Part shown: piece after piece, positions 35,870 through 44,948 of the stretch
Layout: the number at the start of each line of letters is the position of its first letter
Position numbering within the stretch: position 1 is the first letter of the stretch
From: CAYMND01 sp964465065
Lineage (GTDB): Bacteria; Acidobacteriota; Aminicenantia; UBA2199
Direction of reading: 5' to 3'
Assembly: GCA_964465065.1 (NCBI GenBank)
Contig: CAYXHZ010000014.1
Span: 1-61,903, forward strand
Length of the DNA stretch: 61,903 bases
Made by a program: the position numbers and the translations under genes
The notes under the pieces: generated by a model
Databases searched by the model: none
What the model saw: only the letters and a program-made list of their open reading frames with translations
What the model was told of the DNA's origin: nothing

Positions 35870-37438
35870 TCAGCTTTTCTTTCTGAACAATCTGGCGATC
35901 TTTTGCAGAAGTCCTTTTTTCTCTGGCTTATGGACAACACCATTGATTCTGTTGAATTGGTCTCCATACTTTTTCTGATAGTACACCAGGCGATCTTCGA
36001 TTTTCTGGGGTACTTTCTGTACTTCGGATTTTCCAGTATTCTTTGGCGATTTGACCGTGGTCGAGGAGGCCTTTGGCGGTTTCACATCCCTGGCTTTAGG
36101 CGATTCTGTTTTCGGACTCTTTTTAGGTGCCGGCTGCGACCGAGCAGGTTTAGTCGCTTTTTTATCACCTTGGGCAGGCTCATCCGGAGACTTGCCTTTA
36201 TGCATCCTCTTGGGCGCTTCCTTGGGTTGAGGAGATTTCCTGGCGCGATGCTTCCTTTGCGAATCCGTCGACCGTGCTCTGGGCTCATCAAAATCGTCCA
36301 AAATGGAGGAAGCAAACATGTCGTCCTCTGGGTATTCAACAATGATTTTCTGCCCGATATATTGTTCTATGGCTTCCAAATGGTAAACATAGGTTTCACA
36401 GACCAGAGACACGGCCCGACCGCTTTTCCCCGCTCTGGCGGTTCTGCCGATTCGGTGCACATAACTTTCCGGATCGGCCGGCAGATCAAAATTGACCACC
36501 CACTCCAGATCGTCGATCTGCAAACCCCGTGCGGCTACATCCGTTGCCACCAGTATTGGCAGATCCCGGTTTTTGAAGCGTTCAATGACCTCCAGTCTTT
36601 TATTCTGCGCCAAATCGCCAGACAAGTGTTGACATTGAAAGCCATTGCGCTGAAGCTGGCGGGAAATCATCTGCGCTCCTTGGCGGGTATTGGAAAAAAT
36701 GAGCACGTTGCTGGGCAGATGCCGTCGCAGCAATCCGATCAACAGGCGAATCTTGTCGTTGCGGCCGACATGAAACAGTGATTGGTTTACCGTATCCACC
36801 GTTACCGTTTCCGAATCGATGGCAATATATTCGGGATGATTCATAAAGTCCCGGGCGATCCGCTGCACCTGCAAATCCAAAGTGGCGCTGAACAGCATGG
36901 TCTGGCGCTCTTTATAATGGCCGATTTTACCCATAATCCGGCGAATATCGGGATAAAACCCCATATCAAACATACGGTCGGCCTCGTCAATCACCAAATA
37001 AGCAACATTGCTCAAAATCAATTTGTTCTGTGAGCTCAGGTCCAACAGGCGCCCTGGTGTACCGATCAAAAATTCCACCTTGTCCAGCAACAGTTTTTCT
37101 TGTTGGTTATAGCCGACACCACCATAAAAACACCCGGTTTTAAAACTCAGGTATTTGCCGAGCAGCTCCGCCTCTTTTTCAATTTGAACTGCCAGCTCTC
37201 TGGTCGGCGCAACAATCAGCGCCTGCGTTCTTCCATTGGGAATGGGCTGCATCATTCTCTGGAATAAAGGAATTAAAAAAGCCGCGGTCTTGCCGGTTCC
37301 GGTCTGTGACTGGACCATGAGGTCTTTGCCCTCGATCGCCAAAGGAATGACCTCGCTCTGAACCGGCATGGGCTGGCTGTATCCAGCTTCCTGTATTCCT
37401 TTCAGTAATTTTTCATCAAGATTGAATTGCTCAAACAT
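35870..37438 (-). CDS. DEAD-box RNA helicase with basic C-terminal tail
   Basis: An ATP-dependent RNA helicase. The first 370 residues form the two RecA-like domains with the Q motif, QTGTGKT (45-51), PTRELA, GTPGRL, DEAD (VIDEADRM), SAT, ATDVAARGLQ and HRIGRTARAG; the sequence is closest in feel to RhlB/RhlE. The last 140 residues are Lys/Pro/Ser-rich and low in complexity, with repeats of K-S-P and K-A-P type, ending in a short helical KKGLLQKIARLFRKK. The tail probably binds RNA or a degradosome partner. It lies upstream of hrcA in the same direction but ends 80 bases before it. Confidence 0.9.
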   Translation of the reverse strand: MFEQFNLDEKLLKGIQEAGYSQPMPVQSEVIPLAIEGKDLMVQSQTGTGKTAAFLIPLFQRMMQPIPNGRTQALIVAPTRELAVQIEKEAELLGKYLSFKTGCFYGGVGYNQQEKLLLDKVEFLIGTPGRLLDLSSQNKLILSNVAYLVIDEADRMFDMGFYPDIRRIMGKIGHYKERQTMLFSATLDLQVQRIARDFMNHPEYIAIDSETVTVDTVNQSLFHVGRNDKIRLLIGLLRRHLPSNVLIFSNTRQGAQMISRQLQRNGFQCQHLSGDLAQNKRLEVIERFKNRDLPILVATDVAARGLQIDDLEWVVNFDLPADPESYVHRIGRTARAGKSGRAVSLVCETYVYHLEAIEQYIGQKIIVEYPEDDMFASSILDDFDEPRARSTDSQRKHRARKSPQPKEAPKRMHKGKSPDEPAQGDKKATKPARSQPAPKKSPKTESPKARDVKPPKASSTTVKSPKNTGKSEVQKVPQKIEDRLVYYQKKYGDQFNRINGVVHKPEKKGLLQKIARLFRKKS

Positions 37439-37669
37439 TTTACAATTTATTCCTTAAATTTAGAACAATAATTAAGAATATATCATAATCCATGAAACTT
37501 TGTCACTACTGCAGAGTCGTTATGGCTGTCCGCCCGAGGTCAATTCGGCGACGAAGGCAAGCTTCGCCGGCACTGGAAACCACGAAAAATCCCTCCCAAT
37601 GCGGAATTTCAGTATCTTTATCAGCGCTTTTTGTTGCATTGTCATTTCCCTTTTGCTACGATTGACTTT
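37439..37669. other. Longest non-coding gap, with a hairpin
   Basis: 231 bases between the divergent helicase and FecR-like genes. Besides the helicase promoter it holds an inverted repeat at 37546-37569 (CGGCGA...TCGCCG, with an alternative inner pairing CGAAG...CTTCG). No T-run follows and no tRNA or known RNA fold is seen. Confidence 0.4.
37477..37506 (-). promoter_or_regulatory. Candidate promoter of the DEAD-box helicase
   Basis: On the minus strand, GTGACA (37506-37501) and TATATT (37482-37477) are 18 bases apart, each five of six to consensus. The implied AT-rich leader is about 30 bases. Confidence 0.45.
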
Positions 37670-38815
37670 ATGAAATCAATACGTTTCATTTTTTTTATTT
37701 TGGTTTTGGTGATATCCCTGATCGTGGTTATTTTTTCCATACAATCCCCTCCAAATCCAGAAACCACCGCCAACAAGCCAACGAAATATTTTATCGGCGC
37801 CTACGGAAAAGGAAAAATCTATAAAGACTCTGCCCGGAAAGAGCCCTATTTGATCCAGAATACGTCTTTCACTGACGAAAAAGCCTCCATATTTACCGAT
37901 AAAGACACCTCGGCCGCCTTTCTATTTTCCGGTCATCACTTGTTGCTGCTCGAAAACAGTGGAATCGAAATAAATCCCAAATTAAATCGCTGTATTGCAG
38001 TGGAAGGCACTCTCAAGTGGCAGAGGGTTCTCAAAAACGATTCGGAAATACTGATCGGTTCACCCGATATGGCCCTGCAGCTCTCCGACTCCGGCATGCT
38101 CTTCACGCAAGACCGACAAACGACAATATACAACTATTACTCACCGGCGATTTTGTCAACACCGGACATGCAGCACAAAATTGAGTCCCTGACCCATTAC
38201 GTTTTCAAGGAACACAGCCTTATGGAATCCAATCCGATTCCCCCCGGCATTTCTGAAATCGACCCACTCGACGGAAGTGTCACGATCCTATCCCCACAGG
38301 ACGCTTTGATTCGTTTCAACTGGACAACGATTCCCGGCATATCCGAATACCGCTTCAGACTGTTTGGTTCCAAGGGTATGTCTCCCTTGCATCTGGAAAG
38401 AACAGTCGCGGCGGATCGACTGATTGTTGATTTGCTCCATTATGACGACACGGATCATTTTTATTGGGACGTCACTCCGTTCAATTCTGCAAAAAAGATT
38501 TATGGCGTTCCTTCCAAACTTGGTTCGATCAGAAAAACCGGGCACACCCTCAATAAAGCCTCCGCCTTACTGCCACCGTCGCTTGAAATCAAAGCCCTGA
38601 GCGTCAGCGGTTCCATGGTTCTGATCGAGGGAACCGCGCAAGCCGATTCGGACCTGTATATCGACGACGCACCAATCAAAAAGGACGACGAAGGCCGATT
38701 CATTCACACATTGACCTATACTAAAATTGGCCAGAAAAAGATATTATTTCGCCTTGTTTCGCCAGCTGACATTGAGACGGTTATGGAACGGACCGTCACA
38801 ATTTTTGCGGAGTAA
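37670..38815 (+). CDS. FecR-like membrane-anchored protein
   Basis: A 381-residue protein with an N-terminal membrane anchor (about 5-24) and a large extracytoplasmic part. Residues 40-150 have a FecR-like pattern (GAYGKGKIYKD, ASIFTDKDTSAAFLFSGHHLLLLENSGIEIN, AVEGTLKW), followed by beta-rich Ig-like segments around 205-300 and 300-380. The ATG at 37670 is preferred because the hydrophobic helix follows at once. It ends 2 bases before the GGDEF gene. FecR domains sense or bind envelope components; a role as envelope sensor for the shape operon is inference. Confidence 0.68.
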   Translation: MKSIRFIFFILVLVISLIVVIFSIQSPPNPETTANKPTKYFIGAYGKGKIYKDSARKEPYLIQNTSFTDEKASIFTDKDTSAAFLFSGHHLLLLENSGIEINPKLNRCIAVEGTLKWQRVLKNDSEILIGSPDMALQLSDSGMLFTQDRQTTIYNYYSPAILSTPDMQHKIESLTHYVFKEHSLMESNPIPPGISEIDPLDGSVTILSPQDALIRFNWTTIPGISEYRFRLFGSKGMSPLHLERTVAADRLIVDLLHYDDTDHFYWDVTPFNSAKKIYGVPSKLGSIRKTGHTLNKASALLPPSLEIKALSVSGSMVLIEGTAQADSDLYIDDAPIKKDDEGRFIHTLTYTKIGQKKILFRLVSPADIETVMERTVTIFAE

Positions 38816-38817
38816 AC

Positions 38818-39744
38818 GTGTCCGAGATCAAGCGTCGACCCAAGCGAACATGGCTGCACACCGAATCAAATTTTTTTGAACTCTGGCTCGAAAATGCCCA
38901 GATCCAAGATATTTGGCAGCAGTGCATTGTGCCATACTTTTCCACCGAGCACATTCTTCCACACCTTCACGCCCAGGGACGCCATACCGACTATGCCTTT
39001 TCCAGCACCCAACCGCACCCGGGGAAATTTCTCGATCAGCTGAAGAATACGACAGCCAACGGGTTCTCCATTGTTCCGCCCGAATTCCCTGAACAGGAAA
39101 CGCTGTTTATTTGGAAAGAAGAACGGTTATTGGCGATGATCGCCGGAGAAATCCAAGAACAGAACTCGAATGCAGTTAATTTGATCAGGCTGTTTCTGTG
39201 GAGAATCATCTCAGATCTCAGGCAAAAGGATCTGGAGGTGGACACGATCCATGATGAAATCACCAGCGCCTACAATCAACATTACCTGCGCTTGTTAATC
39301 GAAATGGAGCTGGACCGGGGCAAACGCTACGGAATATTCTTCTCTCTGCTGTTTCTGGACCTCGATAATTTGAAGCTGGTCAATGAACGGCACGGCCATC
39401 TGGTCGGCACAACCGTACTCAAAGAAGTGTCCGAGCTAATAAAGATGTCCGTTCGCAGAGGTGACGCCGTAGCCCGTTTCGGAGGCGATGAATTTGTCAT
39501 TTTGCTGCTGCACACTCACCCCGCCGGAGCGCTCCATGTCGCCCACAGAATCCTTAAGACAATGTCGACACACATGTTTTTACAAGAAAAAAACATGGCG
39601 ATCACGATATCGGCCAGTATCGGAATTTCTGGATTCCCGGATCACGGCAACAGTGCCGAAGCGCTGATACAGAAGGCTGATATTGCGATGTATCGAGTAA
39701 AGCAATCCGGTAAAAATGGAATAGAAATTTATCAAGGAGATTGA
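38818..39744 (+). CDS. Diguanylate cyclase (GGDEF)
   Basis: A 308-residue soluble protein that should make cyclic-di-GMP from GTP. The active-site GGDEF is intact at 222-226 and an inhibitory I-site RxxD (Arg213-Asp216) lies five residues before it, so product feedback is likely. The first 140 residues are an unrecognised domain, probably sensory. It starts with GTG, with GGAG upstream, 2 bases after the FecR-like gene and 3 bases before mreB. Confidence 0.92.
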   Translation: MSEIKRRPKRTWLHTESNFFELWLENAQIQDIWQQCIVPYFSTEHILPHLHAQGRHTDYAFSSTQPHPGKFLDQLKNTTANGFSIVPPEFPEQETLFIWKEERLLAMIAGEIQEQNSNAVNLIRLFLWRIISDLRQKDLEVDTIHDEITSAYNQHYLRLLIEMELDRGKRYGIFFSLLFLDLDNLKLVNERHGHLVGTTVLKEVSELIKMSVRRGDAVARFGGDEFVILLLHTHPAGALHVAHRILKTMSTHMFLQEKNMAITISASIGISGFPDHGNSAEALIQKADIAMYRVKQSGKNGIEIYQGD

Positions 39745-39747
39745 TTA

Positions 39748-40779
39748 ATGGCTCTTTTTTCCACGGTTTACAATTATTTCAGCTCTGATTTGGCGATTGA
39801 TCTTGGAACAGCCAACACCCTGGTTTTTGCGAAAGGTAAAGGCATCATTATCCGGGAACCTTCAATGGTTGCCGTAGAAAAGAATTCTGGAAAAATTCAG
39901 GCGGTTGGCAACGAAGCCAAAGAGATGCTGGGCAAGACACCGGCCAATATCGTCGCCATCAGGCCCATGAAAGACGGCGTGATTGCCGATTTTGAAATAA
40001 CCGAAAAAATGCTGGAATATTTCATTAGAAAAACCAGAACGAGCAGTCAGTTTTTAAAGCCACGCATCGTCATCGGCATTCCTTCGGAAATCACCCAGGT
40101 TGAACGTCGGGCCGTCAAGGACGCCGCACTGAGAGCCCGAGCCAGCGAAGTTTTCTTGATTGAACAAGCCATGGCGGCCGCCATCGGAGCCGACTTGCCC
40201 ATCACAGAACCCGGTGGCAATATGATCGTTGATATTGGCGGTGGCACGACCGATGTCGCCGTGATATCCCTGTCAGGGGTTGTGATCTCCAAATCGATCC
40301 GAACCGCCAGTAACGAAATGGACGAGTCGATCATCCAATATATCAAAAAGAAGTACAACCTGCTGATCGGCGAACGGACAGCCGAAGAAATCAAGATTCG
40401 TATCGGCTCAGCATACCCTTTGGACGAAAACCTGGAAATGGAAATAAAAGGGAGAGACCTGTCGCACGGTATCCCCAAAACCATCACCATCAACGACAAT
40501 GAAATCAGAGAAGCTCTGGAAGGTGTTGTTGACGAGATCGTTGAAGCGGTGAAGAACACCTTGGAAAAAACCCCGCCTGAACTTTCCGCCGATATCGTCG
40601 ACCGGGGGATCATTTTGTCGGGAGGCGGAGCCCTGCTGAAAAATCTCGACAAGCGCCTGCGCGAAGAAACATCCTTGCCCGTTTTCATCGCAGAAGACCC
40701 CCTGTCATCCGTTGTTCTTGGAGCCGGCAAGATATTAGAGAATATCGACCTGTTAAAAAAGGTGGGTCACAACTATTGA
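39748..40779 (+). CDS. mreB: Rod shape-determining protein MreB
   Basis: Actin-like protein whose membrane-bound filaments guide lateral wall synthesis. The 343-residue protein has IDLGTANTLVF, phosphate-2 DIGGGTTDVAVI and the adenosine motif GIILSGGGALLKNLD. AAGGAG precedes the ATG. It heads mreB-mreC-mreD-mrdA-rodA. Confidence 0.97.
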   Translation: MALFSTVYNYFSSDLAIDLGTANTLVFAKGKGIIIREPSMVAVEKNSGKIQAVGNEAKEMLGKTPANIVAIRPMKDGVIADFEITEKMLEYFIRKTRTSSQFLKPRIVIGIPSEITQVERRAVKDAALRARASEVFLIEQAMAAAIGADLPITEPGGNMIVDIGGGTTDVAVISLSGVVISKSIRTASNEMDESIIQYIKKKYNLLIGERTAEEIKIRIGSAYPLDENLEMEIKGRDLSHGIPKTITINDNEIREALEGVVDEIVEAVKNTLEKTPPELSADIVDRGIILSGGGALLKNLDKRLREETSLPVFIAEDPLSSVVLGAGKILENIDLLKKVGHNY

Positions 40780-40780
40780 G

Positions 40781-41596
40781 ATGAGATCAAGTTTTGATGT
40801 TTCTGAGCGTAAAGGCTTGGTGCTGGTCAGCATCCTGTTCCTCAACCTTATTTTCATATCAAACAGTATCATCATCGACAACCGCATTTCCTTGTTGCGT
40901 CATATCATCGGTTGGCTCATCTCGCCAGTACAGATCACTTTGCAAAAAACGTCGGACACGGTGATCTACCAGTTCGAAAAATATGTCTTTCAGAAAAACA
41001 TATTTGACGATTACCAGATTCTCCTCAGAAAATATTACCAGCTAAAGATTGAACATCAACACGTTCTCAACAAGATTTCCGATACAGAGTTTTGGCAAAA
41101 GCAACCTCGTTTGCAGCATGCTTTTTTTTTCCCTGTCGAAACAATCGGCATAGACCCCCATTTTCCTTACAGTGAACTGCGCATAAACTCTGGTACCCAA
41201 AACGGGATAAACGCCGGCATGATTGTACTAAACTTTGACGGCGACCTGGTCGGTCAGGTTGTTCCACCGGTAGAGCCCTTTGCGGCAACAGTCCGATTAA
41301 TAACCAGCCAACGCGGCGGTGTCGGCGCCTATATGGCAGAAAATCGCCTGGAGGGTTTTCTCTGCGGTGATCGCGATCATCCGGGTTTATGCACCTTCAA
41401 GTACATATTGGAAAGCCTCCCGGTGGCACAGGGGGAACTGGTCGTATCCTCCGGTACCGATCAGATTTTCTCGGCTTATCTACCCATAGGAACCGTCGAA
41501 TCAATCAAGCGGGAATACTTGGTTCAAACCATCACCGTTAAGCCTTTCTTTACTGGAAAACCAGTTAAAAAACTCTTTGTGGTCAGCCGTGATTAA
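40781..41596 (+). CDS. mreC: Rod shape-determining protein MreC
   Basis: A bitopic elongasome protein linking MreB with PBP2 and RodA. The 271-residue protein has an N-terminal membrane helix (about 11-28), a coiled-coil stretch (60-105) and the beta-barrel C-domain with INSGTQNGINAGMIVLN and VVSSGTDQIFSAYLPIGTVESI. A run of nine T lies in the gene at 41122-41130. It starts one base after mreB. Confidence 0.92.
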   Translation: MRSSFDVSERKGLVLVSILFLNLIFISNSIIIDNRISLLRHIIGWLISPVQITLQKTSDTVIYQFEKYVFQKNIFDDYQILLRKYYQLKIEHQHVLNKISDTEFWQKQPRLQHAFFFPVETIGIDPHFPYSELRINSGTQNGINAGMIVLNFDGDLVGQVVPPVEPFAATVRLITSQRGGVGAYMAENRLEGFLCGDRDHPGLCTFKYILESLPVAQGELVVSSGTDQIFSAYLPIGTVESIKREYLVQTITVKPFFTGKPVKKLFVVSRD

Positions 41597-42068
41597 TTCA
41601 GCGAAAATTCGTTTGTTTACCGTTTTCCTGTTTATTATTCTGCAAATCATTTTTATCCGCTTCTTCCCCCACATTCCCTTTATTCCCGACATGCTATTTT
41701 TGATCATCGCCTACACCGCCATGAAGGCCAGTTTTCTGAAAGCGTACTTCGCTTCTTGCCTGTTAGGCTGGTTGACAGACTTCCTGTGCGGCGGCATCAC
41801 TGGAGTTTTCGGTTTCTCCAGAATTGTGGCCGCCGCCATGTTGCACGAGACCGTCAAGTACATCGATCTGAAGAAAAAAGGCTTCACTTTCTTTCTGGTT
41901 TTTGTCTCGCTGCTGATTTCCAACGGAATCGCCTCAGCCTTTTTTTATCTGATCAACCATAATTCATTGTCTCTATCCTTGGTACTCTGGCAGCCCCTAT
42001 CAACTGCCGCATTGGCCTTGGTACTGGTTTACACAAAAAGCATCAGCGTCATCTGGGATGTGTATTGA
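41589..42068 (+). CDS. mreD: Rod shape-determining protein MreD
   Basis: A small polytopic elongasome protein. From the GTG at 41589 the protein has 159 residues with about five hydrophobic helices, including LFTVFLFIILQIIFIRFF and a central GWLTDFLCGGITGVFGF typical of MreD. A TTG four codons upstream is an alternative. It overlaps mreC by eight bases and ends in TGATG shared with mrdA. Confidence 0.85.
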   Translation: MINSAKIRLFTVFLFIILQIIFIRFFPHIPFIPDMLFLIIAYTAMKASFLKAYFASCLLGWLTDFLCGGITGVFGFSRIVAAAMLHETVKYIDLKKKGFTFFLVFVSLLISNGIASAFFYLINHNSLSLSLVLWQPLSTAALALVLVYTKSISVIWDVY

Positions 42069-43885
42069 TGTTCATCGAGCGGCGGAGCATAACCCCCCAA
42101 GAACAAAAAAGGATCGCTACGATATGCACGGTAGTACTGATCATTATCTTTGGTGTATTATTGCTCGCCTTTTGGTCCATCCAGATTTTGAAAGGAAAGG
42201 ATTTTGCTGAAAGAGCTCAAAAAAACATTCATGACATTCTCGTATTGAAGGCGCCAAGAGGCATAATAACTGATCGTTTCGGCCATATCATCGCCAGCAA
42301 CCGTTTGCATTTTTCCCTTTTTTTTAAAGATGAGCAGCGAGAGAATATATCCGATATATCCCAGGCACACCTATTGCAAATTGGCATCAGTCAATCTGAG
42401 TTAAAATCGTTGGTCACTTATTTCTCGGACAAAAAGACTCGTGGTCTGGTTCCGATTCGCAGAAATTTATCGACAAAAAGCGTGATCTATATCGAATCGC
42501 GGCCTGAGTTACAGCCTTTTTTCCAGATAGAGATTGAACCTGCCAGGGCCTACCCATTTGGAACTTCCGGTTCGCATGTGCTGGGATTTATGGGCGAAAT
42601 CTCCGCGAATGAACTGGAAAGACTGAAGGAATTGGATTACTCCATGGGTGATGTCATCGGTAAAAGCGGCCTGGAAAAACAATACGAAAATTTTTTACGT
42701 GGCGTCAAGGGGAAACGCTACGTCATCAAAGACAACCTGGGTACCATTCACGGCATTACCAAGATCACGCCGCCGGAGATCGGCGCTACACTCGTAACGA
42801 CGCTTGATTTTCCGGTTCAAGAGCAAATTGAACAGATTTTCAGCGACCAAATCGGCACGATTGCCGTTGCGGATCTACGCGATGGCGGCTTGCTGGCCCT
42901 GGTCAGTAAGCCCAATTTCGACCCGGACGTCCTCAGTGGCATCATCACCTCGCAGTTCTGGGAATCCACCCTGAACGACCCAAGCCGACCATTGCAGAAC
43001 CGCTTTTCCCAAGGCCAATATTCCCCAGGGTCTGTTTTCAAACTGGTAGTTGCCTTGGCCGGGATTTCCGAGCATGTTGTCAACCCGGAGACCATGGTGA
43101 TGTGTACAGGATCCATCCAGATTTACGATCGGCCATTCCGCTGTTGGCAAGCCGGAGGTCATGGCCCTGTTAATCTGGCAGACGCCATAAAAGGTTCCTG
43201 CAATGTCTACTTTTATCAACTCGGGAAAAAACTCGATGTCGATCAGATCGCCCGTTACGCCAATCAACTCGGGTTAGGACGATTGACCGGAATCGATCTG
43301 CCCAATGAAAAAGAGGGCATAATTCCGACCAAAAAATGGAAAGAAAAGGAAAAAAAACAACCCTGGTTTCCAGGTGAAACGATTTCGGTGGCCATCGGCG
43401 GCGGCTGGGTCAGCGTAACTCCCGCGCAAATTCTGCAAATGGTTTCGACCATCGCCCTGAGAGGCCGAAGTCCCAATTTACATCTTGTAAAAAGAATTGA
43501 GAAGGACAAGCGCAGCTTATACCAGTATACACCGTCACACCAAACCTGTACGATCGAAAACGCTGTTTTTGAGTCCGTCATCGAGGGAATGTGGCGGGCG
43601 GTCAACAAGGAGGGCACGGCCCGCCGAACCGCCATACCCGGATATGATATTTGCGGAAAAACTGGAACGCAGCAGATTATTTCCAAAGAGAACCCGAATT
43701 ATAGCGTGTTGACGCAGCAAACTCGCTTTCGACCTCATGCTTGGTTTGCCTCTTTCGCTCCACGCGAGAGACCTCGCTACGCCGTGGTGATCATGGTCGA
43801 AAACGGTGGAGACGCCGGACACATCGCTGTCCCTTTGGCTGAAAAAGTGTATCAATTGTTGCGTAATCGAGAGCAGAATGTCTGA
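42068..43885 (+). CDS. mrdA: Penicillin-binding protein 2 (elongation transpeptidase)
   Basis: Class B PBP that cross-links peptidoglycan during elongation. The 605-residue protein has a membrane helix (about 16-40), the pedestal domain, and the transpeptidase with the SxxK nucleophile Ser322-V-F-Lys325, an SxN-type motif in KGSCN and KTG at 531-533. It starts in TGATG with the mreD stop and overlaps rodA by eight bases. Confidence 0.95.
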   Translation: MFIERRSITPQEQKRIATICTVVLIIIFGVLLLAFWSIQILKGKDFAERAQKNIHDILVLKAPRGIITDRFGHIIASNRLHFSLFFKDEQRENISDISQAHLLQIGISQSELKSLVTYFSDKKTRGLVPIRRNLSTKSVIYIESRPELQPFFQIEIEPARAYPFGTSGSHVLGFMGEISANELERLKELDYSMGDVIGKSGLEKQYENFLRGVKGKRYVIKDNLGTIHGITKITPPEIGATLVTTLDFPVQEQIEQIFSDQIGTIAVADLRDGGLLALVSKPNFDPDVLSGIITSQFWESTLNDPSRPLQNRFSQGQYSPGSVFKLVVALAGISEHVVNPETMVMCTGSIQIYDRPFRCWQAGGHGPVNLADAIKGSCNVYFYQLGKKLDVDQIARYANQLGLGRLTGIDLPNEKEGIIPTKKWKEKEKKQPWFPGETISVAIGGGWVSVTPAQILQMVSTIALRGRSPNLHLVKRIEKDKRSLYQYTPSHQTCTIENAVFESVIEGMWRAVNKEGTARRTAIPGYDICGKTGTQQIISKENPNYSVLTQQTRFRPHAWFASFAPRERPRYAVVIMVENGGDAGHIAVPLAEKVYQLLRNREQNV

Positions 43886-44948
43886 TTTTTTTAAATATTT
43901 CGACCGCCTGAACTTCATCCTGCTACTTTTTTTCCCAATTTTAGGAATCTTCCTGATTTACAGCGCTTCACATTCCAGTTCCAGCAGCTACACGGTCAAA
44001 CAGGTGGTCTGGCTGCTCTTGGCCATTATTATTTTCTTCATTACCTCCTTGATCAGAACGACCACCTTGTTCAAATTGGCGCCCTTTGTGTACTATACGA
44101 TCATTTTTGTCCTGATGGCCCAGTTGTTGTTCGGACATCTCACTGCCGGGGTAAAAAGCTGGATCCGAACAGAATTTTTCAACATCCAGATCAGCGAGAT
44201 GATTAAAATTCCCTTGGCGCTGATGATTGCAAAGTTTCTAACCAAATATGAACGATTCTCGTGGGGAGAACTGTTCCGGCTGGCGTTGACAATTCTCCCG
44301 GCTTTTTTGTTCATTGCCCTCCAACCCGATCTGGGAACGGCTTTTTTGCTGCTTTCTTTCGTTATCATGGCCATCCTGCTGAAAGGAATCCGCTTTTCCG
44401 TACTGATAACGATATTGATATTCATATCCGTCACGCTGATCGCTTCCTGGAATTTTCTGTTGAAACCGTATCAGAAAGACCGTTTGGTTTCCTTCTTGAA
44501 TCCGGAGCATTACAGCCAGACATCCGGTTATCAGGTCATCCAGTCCCGAATCGCCATTGGCGCCGGCGGGCTGAGCGGCCAGGGATATTTGAAGGGCTCA
44601 CAGGCCCAGATGAAGTTCCTGCCGGCCCGGCACACCGACTTCATCTTGTCGGTGTTGGGTGAAGAATTCGGCTTCTTGGGCATCAGCACCCTATTGTTCT
44701 TGTTTTTTCTGTTTTTTTACCGACAGCTCAGAATCAAGGTCGGAGCCGATGAAAATTTCTATTACTGCTATTTATTTACCGGCTTCATCCTGTTTCAATT
44801 TTTAATCAATGTCCTGATGTCCATCGGCCTGTTTCCCATCATGGGTGTCCCCTTGCCGCTCGTATCGTATGGAGGATCATCCCTGCTGACTTTTTTTACA
44901 GGAGAAGCGATCCTTTTCCGGATGAAAACGGACTATTACCTGACATGA
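43878..44948 (+). CDS. rodA: Peptidoglycan glycosyltransferase RodA
   Basis: SEDS-family polymerase working with PBP2 in side-wall synthesis. From the ATG at 43878 it has 356 residues and about ten membrane helices, with SEDS motifs LQPDLGTA, GAGGLSGQGYLKGSQAQMKFLPARHTDF-like segment (split by eye into GAGGLSGQGYLKG and FLPARHTDFI) and PLPLVSYGGSS. A longer open frame upstream lies inside mrdA and is unlikely. Confidence 0.94.
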   Translation: MSDFFKYFDRLNFILLLFFPILGIFLIYSASHSSSSSYTVKQVVWLLLAIIIFFITSLIRTTTLFKLAPFVYYTIIFVLMAQLLFGHLTAGVKSWIRTEFFNIQISEMIKIPLALMIAKFLTKYERFSWGELFRLALTILPAFLFIALQPDLGTAFLLLSFVIMAILLKGIRFSVLITILIFISVTLIASWNFLLKPYQKDRLVSFLNPEHYSQTSGYQVIQSRIAIGAGGLSGQGYLKGSQAQMKFLPARHTDFILSVLGEEFGFLGISTLLFLFFLFFYRQLRIKVGADENFYYCYLFTGFILFQFLINVLMSIGLFPIMGVPLPLVSYGGSSLLTFFTGEAILFRMKTDYYLT

